Source: Gemmatimonadaceae bacterium (GTDB taxonomy: Bacteria > Gemmatimonadota > Gemmatimonadetes > Gemmatimonadales > Gemmatimonadaceae). Taken from it: a DNA stretch of 36,465 bases. Within the stretch, counting starts at the first letter, position 1, and each line of letters starts with the position of its first letter. The stretch is taken from NCBI GenBank assembly GCA_013816855.1, contig JACDDT010000017.1:1-36465 (forward strand). The letters are read 5' to 3'. Under the pieces are notes generated by a model. The model saw only the letters and a program-made list of their open reading frames with translations. It ran no database searches and was not told the DNA's origin. The position numbers were made by a program, and so were the translations under genes. Shown piece after piece: positions 19,707 through 27,817 of this stretch.

Positions 19707-20503
19707 CCCAGTGCGGCGCGCATCAGTCGTTTGTCAGGCGCGAAGCCAAACCACTTCTCGAACGACCGTGCCCCCTGCTCGATGAGCATGGTCCTCCCAT
19801 CGGCGGCGCGATGTCCCGCTCCGTGTGCGGCGCGCGTGAGAGCAGTGCCGCCGGGCCGGTAGACGAGATCGAGCACGACCGAGTCACGGGGTAGATGCTC
19901 TGTTTCAAGAGGCACCGAATCGTCGGTCATCCCAATCGGCGTTGCATTTACCACCAGAGTTGCGCCGGCAAGCGCCGTTTGCAGCGCCGAATCCACGCGC
20001 ACGAAATCGGCAAAGCGCTCCGCCAGTTTCTCCGAGCGCTCGAGCGTTCTGCTGAAGAGACGGACTTTCGCACCGGGCCATCCCTCGACGGCAGCGAGAA
20101 CGGCGGCGGCCGCGCCGCCCGCACCAATCACCGCGACTTTGACCCCGGGCGGAATTTCGCCGAGCAGCTCCCGCGCGGCGGCGTCAAAGCCGGCCACATC
20201 GGTATTGTCGCCGACGAGCTTTCCATCGCGTGTCCAGAAAGTGTTCACCGCGCCGGTCCGTTCCGCCGTTGCTGTACGTTCTCCGCAAAGGCGACTGAAT
20301 GCGGTCTTGTGTGGCACGGTGACATTACCACCGGCACTTTCATCCAGGAGCGATTGCGCAACTTGCTCCAAGTCCGCGCTGCTCACCTTCATTGCTTCGT
20401 ATTTGACTCCGAGGCCGGCAGCGTCGATCGCGGCAGATTGGAACTTCGGCGACAGCGAGTGCGACACGGGATCGCCAATCAGTACGAGCCGCGTCGGGGG
20501 CAC
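19703..20503 (-). CDS. aroE: shikimate dehydrogenase
   Basis: Reduces 3-dehydroshikimate to shikimate with NADPH. From GTG 20503, four bases after the previous stop, it has 266 residues. Substrate-binding S14 and S16 (SHSLSP), the catalytic pair K66 (VPHKTAF) and D102 (DNTDVAGF), and the nucleotide loop GAGGAAAAV are visible. An alternative upstream start (20590) would overlap the phosphatase gene by 83 bases and add a Ser-rich stretch without similarity. Confidence 0.94.
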   Translation of the reverse strand: MPPTRLVLIGDPVSHSLSPKFQSAAIDAAGLGVKYEAMKVSSADLEQVAQSLLDESAGGNVTVPHKTAFSRLCGERTATAERTGAVNTFWTRDGKLVGDNTDVAGFDAAARELLGEIPPGVKVAVIGAGGAAAAVLAAVEGWPGAKVRLFSRTLERSEKLAERFADFVRVDSALQTALAGATLVVNATPIGMTDDSVPLETEHLPRDSVVLDLVYRPGGTALTRAAHGAGHRAADGRTMLIEQGARSFEKWFGFAPDKRLMRAALG

Positions 20504-20507
20504 TTTC

Positions 20508-20957
20508 TCAGCGCGCGAGGCGGTCGAACATTCCTGAGATGGCACGCTCGAGAGAATCTGCTGCTTCGCGGTAGCTGTCGAGCTCGCCACCGAAAGGATC
20601 GCTCACACCTTCGGAGGAGCCGCCGTCCGACCCGTATTCATCGATCAGATGCACCTTTCCACCGCCGCCCAGCTGTCTTACCGGCTCGAGATGCGCGGCA
20701 CTCATCACGAGGATGAGATCGGCAGCTGCCACCATGTCGCGTGTCAGCTTTCGCGAGCGGTGGGCACCGAGATCGAGCTGTCGCTCCATGCCTACGAGCA
20801 GCGCGCCATCAGATGCGGGGGATCCGTCCCAGGCGTTGGTACCCGCGCTCGTAGCGGTGAAATCTCTCATCCCGCGCTTCGCGGCCGATGCTTTGGCAAA
20901 ATTCTCCGCGAGAGGGCTCCGGCAGGTGTTGCCGGTGCAAACGAACAAAACGTTCAC
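20508..20957 (-). CDS. low-molecular-weight phosphatase, probably protein-arginine phosphatase (YwlE-like)
   Basis: 149 residues from GTG 20957 (GTGA overlap with tsaC). The P-loop is C7-T-G-N-T11-C-R13-S, and the general acid is D120 in DPFGG. From knowledge of the family, Thr at position 11 marks arginine phosphatases such as Bacillus YwlE, whereas tyrosine phosphatases have Ile or Val (CLGNICRS). The segment after DPFGG (DSYREAADSLERAI) also resembles YwlE. In Bacillus, tsaC (ywlC) and ywlE are likewise near neighbours. Substrate specificity is inferred. Reading upstream of GTG 20957 would run into tsaC. Confidence 0.88.
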   Translation of the reverse strand: MNVLFVCTGNTCRSPLAENFAKASAAKRGMRDFTATSAGTNAWDGSPASDGALLVGMERQLDLGAHRSRKLTRDMVAAADLILVMSAAHLEPVRQLGGGGKVHLIDEYGSDGGSSEGVSDPFGGELDSYREAADSLERAISGMFDRLAR

Positions 20958-21643
20958 GAAGGGGACGGAACGAAAGGAGGCGCGTCTATGATGTCGGGCA
21001 CCGTGTTGCGCAGCTCTTCCAAGGTCACTGCCCCGGGGCGGATGATCTTTGCGGTCGGTCCGGTGCAATCGACGACTGTCGAGGGCGGAGAATGAGCGAG
21101 CGTCCCCCCATCTAGAACGCGAAGCTCTCCCGAGACAACTTCCTGGCGCCACTGCGCGACGATTTCGGACGCCGCCGTTGCGGGAAGCACCCTCGGTTTG
21201 TTCGCGCTCGTCGAGGTGATTGGTTGTCCGTACGCGTTGATCAAGCGGAGAAGTCCCTTGTGCGGCGTCCATCTCACCGCTACTCCGCCCTCGGGTCCAC
21301 GCAGTTTCGGCGGCACGCGATGCTCGCCGCCCGGAAGAACGAGAGTGAGCGGGCCGGGCCAATGTCTCGCGGCAAGGCTGGCCGCATACGACCCGAGGTG
21401 AAGACCGAGTCGCGTGATCATCTCGCTGCCTGATACCAAAACGAGAAACGGCTTTCCGGGCGCCCGTCCTTTGAGATCCACGAGTGCCTGAACCGATTCC
21501 TTGTCCACTGCCCCGCCGAATCCGTAAACCGTCTCGGTGGGGTAGCCGAGAACTTTTCTCGCGTTGAGGTGCGCAATGGTCCCGGGGATCGACGATTCCA
21601 CTTCATCGGCCGACCAGAACGGAACGACAAGCCCGGCTGTCAT
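20954..21643 (-). CDS. tsaC: L-threonylcarbamoyladenylate synthase (Sua5/YrdC family)
   Basis: Makes threonylcarbamoyl-AMP for the t6A37 modification of ANN-decoding tRNAs. It has 229 residues: a YrdC-like domain with YPTETVYGFG (34-43), the KxR...KxF pattern (LKGRAPGKPF), WPGPLTLVLP and the nucleotide site TSTSAN. There is no full Sua5 C-terminal domain, only a short tail. It overlaps ispD as ATGA. Confidence 0.94.
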   Translation of the reverse strand: MTAGLVVPFWSADEVESSIPGTIAHLNARKVLGYPTETVYGFGGAVDKESVQALVDLKGRAPGKPFLVLVSGSEMITRLGLHLGSYAASLAARHWPGPLTLVLPGGEHRVPPKLRGPEGGVAVRWTPHKGLLRLINAYGQPITSTSANKPRVLPATAASEIVAQWRQEVVSGELRVLDGGTLAHSPPSTVVDCTGPTAKIIRPGAVTLEELRNTVPDIIDAPPFVPSPS

Positions 21644-22332
21644 TCGCGCAAGATACTCAGAGCTTCGGCGAGAGCGAAATCATTTTCCGTCGTAATCTTG
21701 AGAGCGCGCTCGCTGCCCGGGACGCCAACGCACTCCAAGCCAAGCCGCTCACATAGCTCTGCGTCATCAGTCCCGACGTAAGTGTCTTTGCGTGCAGCAA
21801 GGTGCGCCTGCTCGAGCTTCTCCCGCGGAAAGGCCTGCGGCGTCTGAATGCGGAAGAGACTCTTCCGCTCGACGGTCGCGGTAATTCGGAGATCCGAGTC
21901 GAGCGACTTCACCGTATCGGTCATCGCCAGCACAGGTACTGCACATTTTCCGGCGCGTGCAGCTGCGACCGCCGCGTCGGTGGTCGCGTCGGTAAAGAAA
22001 GGCCGTGCCGCGTCGTGAACGAGGATGATGCTGCATTCCGCCGGGATGTCTTCCAGGCCGTTCATCACTGAATCCTGCCGCTCCTTGCCGCCGACGGAAA
22101 GCAGAAGGCGGTCTGTGTCACACTGGAAGATCCACGGGGGCGGATCGGCAACGTATTCGCGCGGCAGCACACACACGACCATCGCTACGTCGCTTCGTTC
22201 CTGTAACCTCTGCAGCGAATGCAGCAGCATCGGCTTGCCCGCAATCCATCTGAACTGCTTGAGCTCGGACGAGCCCGTCCTGTTACCGCTTCCTCCCGCT
22301 GCGATGATGACTCCGACATCGCGAGGCGCCAT
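21640..22332 (-). CDS. ispD: 2-C-methyl-D-erythritol 4-phosphate cytidylyltransferase
   Basis: The CTP-dependent step of the MEP isoprenoid pathway. It has 230 residues. The CTP loop AAGGSGNRTG with R18, K25 (LKQF), VHDAARPF, RIQTPQAF and the C-terminal LKITTENDFALAEA with its conserved Lys are all present. No ispF follows, although the two are often adjacent. It directly abuts the radA stop. Confidence 0.95.
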   Translation of the reverse strand: MAPRDVGVIIAAGGSGNRTGSSELKQFRWIAGKPMLLHSLQRLQERSDVAMVVCVLPREYVADPPPWIFQCDTDRLLLSVGGKERQDSVMNGLEDIPAECSIILVHDAARPFFTDATTDAAVAAARAGKCAVPVLAMTDTVKSLDSDLRITATVERKSLFRIQTPQAFPREKLEQAHLAARKDTYVGTDDAELCERLGLECVGVPGSERALKITTENDFALAEALSILRE

Positions 22333-23727
22333 TTAAGCGAAAAGAGCTTTGAAAAGATCCGTGATGTTGCGCACTCCGCGCACGCTCAGCGGCCCTGATT
22401 TTTTCGAGGGAGCGCCGCGGTCCGCCATGAACGCGGACGTCATTCCCATGCGCGCCGCTTCGCCGAGGCGCCGCTCACTCTGCGAAACCGGACGAATCTC
22501 TCCGCCTAGCCCGATTTCGCCGAGGAAGAGCGCGGATGGCGGCAGTGGCTTGTCATAGAAGCTGGAGCCGAGCGCGGCGGCGACGGCAAGATCACCCGCC
22601 GGCTCCTGCATTCTGATTCCGCCGGCAACGTTGAGAAAAACATCGAGCTGCGAGAACGACATTCCCGCGCGCTTATCGAGCACTGCGAGAAGCAGCGCGA
22701 GGCGACGCCCGTCGTACCCGGTGCTTACGCGCTGCGGCGTTCCATACCCGGCTTTCGCTGCAAGGCCCTGAACTTCGACCAGCAGAGGACGCGAGCCTTC
22801 AAGGAGAGCGGTGACCGCACTGCCGGATGCCTCGCCGCGATTTTCTCCGAGAAAAAGCTCTGAAGGATTTTCCACGGGTATCAACCCGCGTGGCGTCATC
22901 CTGAAGACGCCAATCTCATCGACACTCCCAAAACGATTCTTTGTAGCACGGAGGAGTCGGTGCTCGAGCATCGCGTCACCCTCGAAATACAAAACCGTAT
23001 CGACGATGTGCTCGAGCGTCTTCGGGCCCGCAATGCCCCCGCCCTTGGTGACATGTCCAACGGCGAAGACGGTCGTCTCGGTGTCTTTCGCGAAACGCAT
23101 AAGCCGAGCTGCGCACTCCCTCACTTGTCCGACAGCGCCGGGAGCTCCTTCGAGATCGCCTGTGAAGACCGTTTGAATGGAGTCGACGATCATCACTTTC
23201 GGCTTCGTGGCAGCGGCAGTGGCGAGAATCGTCTCCAACAGGGTTTCATTGAGCAGCTGCACGTCCGCGGCTGCATCGTCGAGACGCTCGGCGCGAAGCT
23301 TCACCTGAAGCGCCGACTCTTCTCCAGAGACGTAAAGACACGAATGTCCAAGGGCGTTGAGGCGCGCCGCGACCTGCAGCAAAATCGTCGACTTTCCGAT
23401 CCCCGGCTCTCCGCCAATCAACACCATCGAACCGGGAACGATTCCTCCGCCGAGCACGAAGTCGAGCTCGCGCATTCCGGTTTTCCAGCGGCGGTTTTCG
23501 GTAGTGGCGATATCGCGGATCGTCGACACTTCCGCGATCGATCCGCCCTGCGACAATCCTTTGTGGCCTGCGGCGCGGCGCGCGGATCCGCTGGGGGCCT
23601 TCGCCGAGGCGGCCATCTCTTCGACGAGACTGTTCCAATCACCGCACACTTCGCACTTCCCCGCCCACTTTGGGTGGTCGGCGCCGCAGCTCGTGCAGCG
23701 GTAAATCGTTTTTGTTTTCGCGCTCAC
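22333..23727 (-). CDS. radA: DNA repair protein RadA (Sms)
   Basis: A RecA-like, DnaB-like motor that promotes branch migration in recombination. It has 464 residues: a zinc finger (C11, C14, C25, C28), Walker A GGEPGIGKST (105-114), the family motif KNRFG (263-267) and a C-terminal LonC-like domain (about 285-460). The start is GTG, overlapping the dnaB stop as GTGA; the pairing with dnaB is typical. Confidence 0.97.
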   Translation of the reverse strand: MSAKTKTIYRCTSCGADHPKWAGKCEVCGDWNSLVEEMAASAKAPSGSARRAAGHKGLSQGGSIAEVSTIRDIATTENRRWKTGMRELDFVLGGGIVPGSMVLIGGEPGIGKSTILLQVAARLNALGHSCLYVSGEESALQVKLRAERLDDAAADVQLLNETLLETILATAAATKPKVMIVDSIQTVFTGDLEGAPGAVGQVRECAARLMRFAKDTETTVFAVGHVTKGGGIAGPKTLEHIVDTVLYFEGDAMLEHRLLRATKNRFGSVDEIGVFRMTPRGLIPVENPSELFLGENRGEASGSAVTALLEGSRPLLVEVQGLAAKAGYGTPQRVSTGYDGRRLALLLAVLDKRAGMSFSQLDVFLNVAGGIRMQEPAGDLAVAAALGSSFYDKPLPPSALFLGEIGLGGEIRPVSQSERRLGEAARMGMTSAFMADRGAPSKKSGPLSVRGVRNITDLFKALFA

Positions 23728-25121
23728 TCGTTCTGCTTGCGCTGGCTGAAGCCTTCGAAGAGCGTGAACGCCTTGTTGAAGTACATGTTCACAAAGCCGG
23801 TCGGGCCGTTACGCTGCTTCCCGATGATGATCTCGGCTTTTCCCTCGAGAGAGTTGCCGTCCTTGTCTACCGATCCCTCGTAAACTTCGGCGCGATAGAT
23901 GAACATCACGAGGTCAGCGTCCTGCTCGATGGCGCCGGATTCGCGAAGGTCGGAGAGCTGCGGCCGCTTATCCGTCCGCTGCTCGGGCATACGCGAGAGC
24001 TGTGACAGGGCGATGACCGGAACCTCGAGCTCCCGCGCAAGCTGCTTCAGCGAGCGCGAGATAGTGCTGATCTCCTGTTGGCGGCTTTCGCTGTTCGCGG
24101 GGCCCTGCATGAGCTGGAGATAGTCCACGACGACGAGTCCGATCTGCTGTTCCATCTTGAGCCGTCTCGCTTTCGATCTAAGCTCGAGCAGGGTCATTCC
24201 AGGGGTGTCATCAATCCAAATCGGCGCGTGACTCAGAATGCCGGCGGCGCGGCCGAGACGCACGAACTCTTCGTCCTGCAGCTTTCCCCGGCGAAGGCGC
24301 TGCGCGTCCACTCTGCCTTCAGCAGTGAGAAGACGCTGCACCAGCGACTCCTTGTTCATTTCGAAGGAGAAGAATGCTACCGGCACTTGATGCTCGAGCG
24401 CTGCATTCTGGGCGATGTTGAGAACGAAGGCCGTTTTTCCCATCGAGGGACGTGCGGCGATGATGATGAGATCCGATTTCTGGAAGCCTGCGGTAAGCTC
24501 GTCGAGGTCCTTGTATCCGCTTGGCACACCCGTAACCGATCCATCGCCGCGCTGTAGAACTTCGATGCGCTCCATCGCCGGCCAGAGAAGCTCCTTGATG
24601 CGCATGAAGCCTTCATTGCCGCGCGCCTGATTGAGCTCGAAGATCTTGTGCTCGGCCTCGTCGAGAAGCTCCGCGGCTGGAGCGGCGGATTCGAATGCCT
24701 CGCTGACCGTCGCAGTGGACACTTCGATGAGCCGGCGGCGGAGCGCTTTCTCCTTAACGATCTTGGCGTGGTACTCGATGTTGGCCGCGGTGGGGACCGC
24801 GTCCACGAGGAAGGAGATGTAATCCTTCCCGCCACTCGACTCGAGCTCGCCTCTCCGTGACAGCTCTTCGGAGAGAGTGAGCGGATCGACTACATCGCCG
24901 CGCTCCGAAAGGCCGACCATCGCGCGATAGATGCGTCGGTGGCCTTCGCGGTAGAACATCGTGTCGTCGACGAACTGCGTTGCGCGCAGGATCGCGTCCG
25001 GATCCATGAGCATCGCGGACAGCACAGCCTGCTCGGCGTCTTCCGAGTAAGGTGGCCTGCGATCGCTGTAAGGGTCACGCGCCTTGGGCGTTATCGAGTA
25101 CTCTACGGGCAAGCTTGACAT
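23724..25121 (-). CDS. dnaB: replicative DNA helicase DnaB
   Basis: The hexameric 5'-3' helicase of the replication fork. It has 465 residues: N-terminal domain (about 25-125), linker, then the RecA-like core with Walker A ARPSMGKTAF (223-232), Walker B LVVVDYLQLM (329-338) and SQLSR. No intein interrupts these motifs. The only good start, ATG 25121, lies 47 bases inside udg; this is one of the longest overlaps here, but the early residues up to PPYSEDAEQAVL look family-like. Confidence 0.96.
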   Translation of the reverse strand: MSSLPVEYSITPKARDPYSDRRPPYSEDAEQAVLSAMLMDPDAILRATQFVDDTMFYREGHRRIYRAMVGLSERGDVVDPLTLSEELSRRGELESSGGKDYISFLVDAVPTAANIEYHAKIVKEKALRRRLIEVSTATVSEAFESAAPAAELLDEAEHKIFELNQARGNEGFMRIKELLWPAMERIEVLQRGDGSVTGVPSGYKDLDELTAGFQKSDLIIIAARPSMGKTAFVLNIAQNAALEHQVPVAFFSFEMNKESLVQRLLTAEGRVDAQRLRRGKLQDEEFVRLGRAAGILSHAPIWIDDTPGMTLLELRSKARRLKMEQQIGLVVVDYLQLMQGPANSESRQQEISTISRSLKQLARELEVPVIALSQLSRMPEQRTDKRPQLSDLRESGAIEQDADLVMFIYRAEVYEGSVDKDGNSLEGKAEIIIGKQRNGPTGFVNMYFNKAFTLFEGFSQRKQNE

Positions 25122-25941
25122 CTTCCCAAGTCGGGCGTTTCCAGTTCGGATTTCTAAGGAGGGCCGCCGGATGGTATGTCACCACCAGCGGTGTTCCGTG
25201 ATACGTGTGAACGGTACCGCGCAGCTTCCCGATTCCATCTTTCGTCCCAAGAAGCGTCTGCGCAGCGAAGTTCCCAAAAGCTATGATGACTTTGGGTTTT
25301 ATCAACTCAAGTTGTCTGATCAAATAAGGCGAGCACGCCTCGACTTCATCTGGCGTCGGATTGCGGTTTCCCGGTGGCCGGTGCTTAACCACGTTGGTGA
25401 TAAAGACTTCCTCGCGCGAAAGATTTACCGATTCCAGAATTTTTGTGAGAAGTCCACCCGCCGCGCCGACAAAAGGAAGTCCGGTTTCGTCTTCATTCGC
25501 GCCCGGCGCCTCACCGACGATCACTACTTGCGCTTTCGAGTCGCCCTCGCCAGGAACTCCGTTGGTCGCGGTCGTGTAGAGCAGGCACCGCTTGCAGCTG
25601 TTGACCTTTTCGGCGATCGGCTTAAGCGACCGCGCTTTTTCGATCGCTTCGTTGGTGTGTTCGGCGTCAACGACGACTTTTCCCTTCTTCTTCATCTCAT
25701 CCTCGGGGAGAGTCTTTGCGATTGGCGCTGCAGCCCTAGTCGGAGCGGCGCCGCGAGTCGCCAATGGAGACCGCTCAGCATCTAGGCCGGCCGTCTTGAG
25801 GGAAGCCCTCCAATCCGGACGTCCCACGGACTTCAGCTTCTCGGCGACCTCGCGTGAGGTAAGAGTGTCGAGAACGAAATCCAGGTCACCCATCTCACGC
25901 TGCTGCTCCAGGTAGCGGCGAAGCGCGTCGTTGTCTGTCAT
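25075..25941 (-). CDS. udg: family-4 uracil-DNA glycosylase
   Basis: Excises uracil from DNA. It has 288 residues: an N-terminal extension of about 110 residues with a Lys/Ala-rich linker, then the family-4 core with GEAPGANEDETGLPFVG (143-159) and VTYHPAALLRN near the end. Family-4 enzymes bind a 4Fe-4S cluster by four cysteines. Here only C116, C119 and C203 exist in the whole protein; the third ligand, Cys in the usual VVKCRPP, is His187 (VVKHRPPGNR). The ATG overlaps the stop of a 30-codon ORF (ATGA). Confidence 0.9.
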   Translation of the reverse strand: MTDNDALRRYLEQQREMGDLDFVLDTLTSREVAEKLKSVGRPDWRASLKTAGLDAERSPLATRGAAPTRAAAPIAKTLPEDEMKKKGKVVVDAEHTNEAIEKARSLKPIAEKVNSCKRCLLYTTATNGVPGEGDSKAQVVIVGEAPGANEDETGLPFVGAAGGLLTKILESVNLSREEVFITNVVKHRPPGNRNPTPDEVEACSPYLIRQLELIKPKVIIAFGNFAAQTLLGTKDGIGKLRGTVHTYHGTPLVVTYHPAALLRNPNWKRPTWEDVKLARRVLDNAQGA

Positions 25942-26030
25942 TTACCAACGGTTGATGGAAACAAACGCGCCAGCCACGATGTCTTGTAGCTGGCGAAATC
26001 TTCCTTCACCACCGGAAGCGCATCCCACAC
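25938..26030 (-). CDS. possible 30-residue ORF between rpoZ and udg
   Basis: Not recognised. GTG 26030 opens a 30-codon frame, 17 bases after rpoZ, that ends in ATGA overlap with the udg start. The product (starting MWDALPVVKEDFASYKTSWL) has normal amino-acid composition, with two Trp and an amphipathic pattern, and GGGGG lies seven bases before the GTG. It could be a real small protein, a leader that couples translation to udg, or the remnant of a larger gene. It rests on layout only. Confidence 0.35.
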   Translation of the reverse strand: MWDALPVVKEDFASYKTSWLARLFPSTVGK

Positions 26031-26047
26031 TGCTTTACCCCCGCTAA

Positions 26048-26257
26048 TTACTCAGCGCGGCGGCGCGGGACGACGCGATACTCGATCGACCCTTCCGTCA
26101 GCTCTTCAAGAGCACGCGTAGTGAGCTTCTTCTCACCCGGCGCGGAGCGGTCACGGGGAAATTCGTTGAGAGCACGTGCGAACTTGGCCGCGACGAGAAC
26201 GCCGAGGTACTTGTTCGTTGCGTGCTGGGCAACTTCGGTCGGGATGAATACCTGCAT
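26048..26257 (-). CDS. rpoZ: RNA polymerase omega subunit
   Basis: A small RNA polymerase assembly subunit, 69 residues. The conserved helix NKYLGVLVAAKFARALNE is followed by KLTTRALEELTEGSIEYR, where the family signature is TxxALxExxxGxI. AGAGGT precedes the ATG. It follows gmk by three bases, the classic gmk-rpoZ pair. Confidence 0.93.
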   Translation of the reverse strand: MQVFIPTEVAQHATNKYLGVLVAAKFARALNEFPRDRSAPGEKKLTTRALEELTEGSIEYRVVPRRRAE

Positions 26258-26260
26258 TAA

Positions 26261-26905
26261 CTACCTCTCTGTGTGTTTTCCGATCTCGCGCTCCAGATCA
26301 GCAAGGAGCTTTTGCACTCGATCGATGACTTCGCCGCCACGCGTCCGCTTGAGCGACTCCGCGTCGATGATGCTGGAGACCGACTTGATCGCCGTATCCA
26401 GATCGTCGTTGACGACTACGTACTTGTAGAAATCTAATGCCTGAAGCTCATCCTGTGCATCACTCAATCTACGGGCGAGGGACCGCGAGTCTTCCGTAGC
26501 GCGTGCTTTAAGGCGCTCTACCAGGGACGATATAGAGGGTGGAACGATGAAGATGAGTACCGACTGCGGGAACGCCGCCGCGAACTGCTTCGCGCCCTGG
26601 ACGTCGATGTCCATCACTACATGCTGGCCCGAGGAAAGAACGCGGTCGACCTCGGCCTTCAGCGTCCCGTACAAATGGCCGTGAACGTTAGCGGACTCGG
26701 CGAATTCCCCGCGCTCCCTTGCCGCCTCAAACTCCGCCGTCGACCGGAAGTGATAATCCTTGGCGTCGACTTCACCGGGCCGCGGCGGGCGGGTGGTAGC
26801 AGAGACGGAGTATCCGAGGTCGGTACGCTCAGCGAGAAGTCTCCGCGCGATCGTCGTCTTGCCCGCGCCTGAGGGCGCAGAAAGAATGATCGGGAAGCGA
26901 CTCAC
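26261..26905 (-). CDS. gmk: guanylate kinase
   Basis: Phosphorylates GMP to GDP with ATP. It has 214 residues. The P-loop is APSGAGKTTI (10-19), and the GMP-binding region contains SATTRPPRPGEVDAKDYHF. It overlaps yicC by four bases and is followed by rpoZ. Confidence 0.97.
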   Translation of the reverse strand: MSRFPIILSAPSGAGKTTIARRLLAERTDLGYSVSATTRPPRPGEVDAKDYHFRSTAEFEAARERGEFAESANVHGHLYGTLKAEVDRVLSSGQHVVMDIDVQGAKQFAAAFPQSVLIFIVPPSISSLVERLKARATEDSRSLARRLSDAQDELQALDFYKYVVVNDDLDTAIKSVSSIIDAESLKRTRGGEVIDRVQKLLADLEREIGKHTER

Positions 26906-27780
26906 TCTACGTTCTCGACCTGCTCGCGCATGCGCTCCAACTCTTCTTTAAGAACAATCACGTCCGAAAGAATAGCGGAATCGTTGGCCTTGCTGCCAAG
27001 CGTGTTTGCTTCGCGCACCATCTCCTGCAGGAGAAAGCCCAGTCGTTTACCCACAGGCTCACCCTTCACACTGCGGATTGTGTCGACGAAGGCGGCAATA
27101 TGCCCGTTGAAGCGGTCTATTTCTTCAGCGACGTCGAGCCGCTCGGCGAGGATGGCTACTTCCTGCGCGATCCGCGACTCGTCGAGCGGTTTGTCGGCCA
27201 TCAAATCCGCCATTGTCTCCTGAAGCTTGGCGTGCTGCTCCTTGAGGCGCCGCGGCGCGCGTTCGCCGACCCGAGCGAGCGTCTTCTTCAGCTCGGCAAG
27301 CCGCTCCTCCAAATAGCGCCCGACCTGGGCGCCTTCTGTCTGGCGCATCCGCAAAAGATCGGTGACGGCTCTCGAGACGATCGCGCCTAGCTCTTCCGGA
27401 GAGCCTTCCTCGCTCTGCTCGGAACCGGCACCAAAAAGGTTCGGAAGCCGCAGAATGGTTGCGACGTCGATGTCTCCTGCGAGGGAGTACTTCTCCTGAA
27501 TTCCGCGCAGCTCTGCGAGATAGCGCTCGAGCTTGACCGCATCGATGAGCGCGCCGACCTCTCCGGCGTCAGTTCCAGTGCGGGCGAAAAGGGTGATGTG
27601 GCCACGCTGCACACGCTTACGAAGAATTTCCCGGACGTCGGCTTCCCACTTCGAGTAGGCGCTGGGAAGTTTGATCGTCGGAGTGAAAAAGCGGTGATTC
27701 ACGCTTCTTACCTCGACGCTTACACGCGCCCCGCCAACCAAGCCATCCGCAGCGCCGAAGCCTGTCATGCTGTTTATCAT
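26902..27780 (-). CDS. yicC: YicC family endoribonuclease
   Basis: A YicC/YloC protein, an RNase in the species studied, 292 residues. The N-terminal SMTGFG (4-9) with SVEVRSVNHRF, and the C-terminal RLGFLLQEMVREANTLGSKA segment, define the family. The yicC-gmk-rpoZ order is widespread. No Shine-Dalgarno sequence is seen. The 37 bases before it, after the Plug gene, hold no clear promoter. Confidence 0.94.
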   Translation of the reverse strand: MINSMTGFGAADGLVGGARVSVEVRSVNHRFFTPTIKLPSAYSKWEADVREILRKRVQRGHITLFARTGTDAGEVGALIDAVKLERYLAELRGIQEKYSLAGDIDVATILRLPNLFGAGSEQSEEGSPEELGAIVSRAVTDLLRMRQTEGAQVGRYLEERLAELKKTLARVGERAPRRLKEQHAKLQETMADLMADKPLDESRIAQEVAILAERLDVAEEIDRFNGHIAAFVDTIRSVKGEPVGKRLGFLLQEMVREANTLGSKANDSAILSDVIVLKEELERMREQVENVE

Positions 27781-27817
27781 GTGCAGCTAGCTAAACCATT
27801 GGCGCGAAATAACATAG

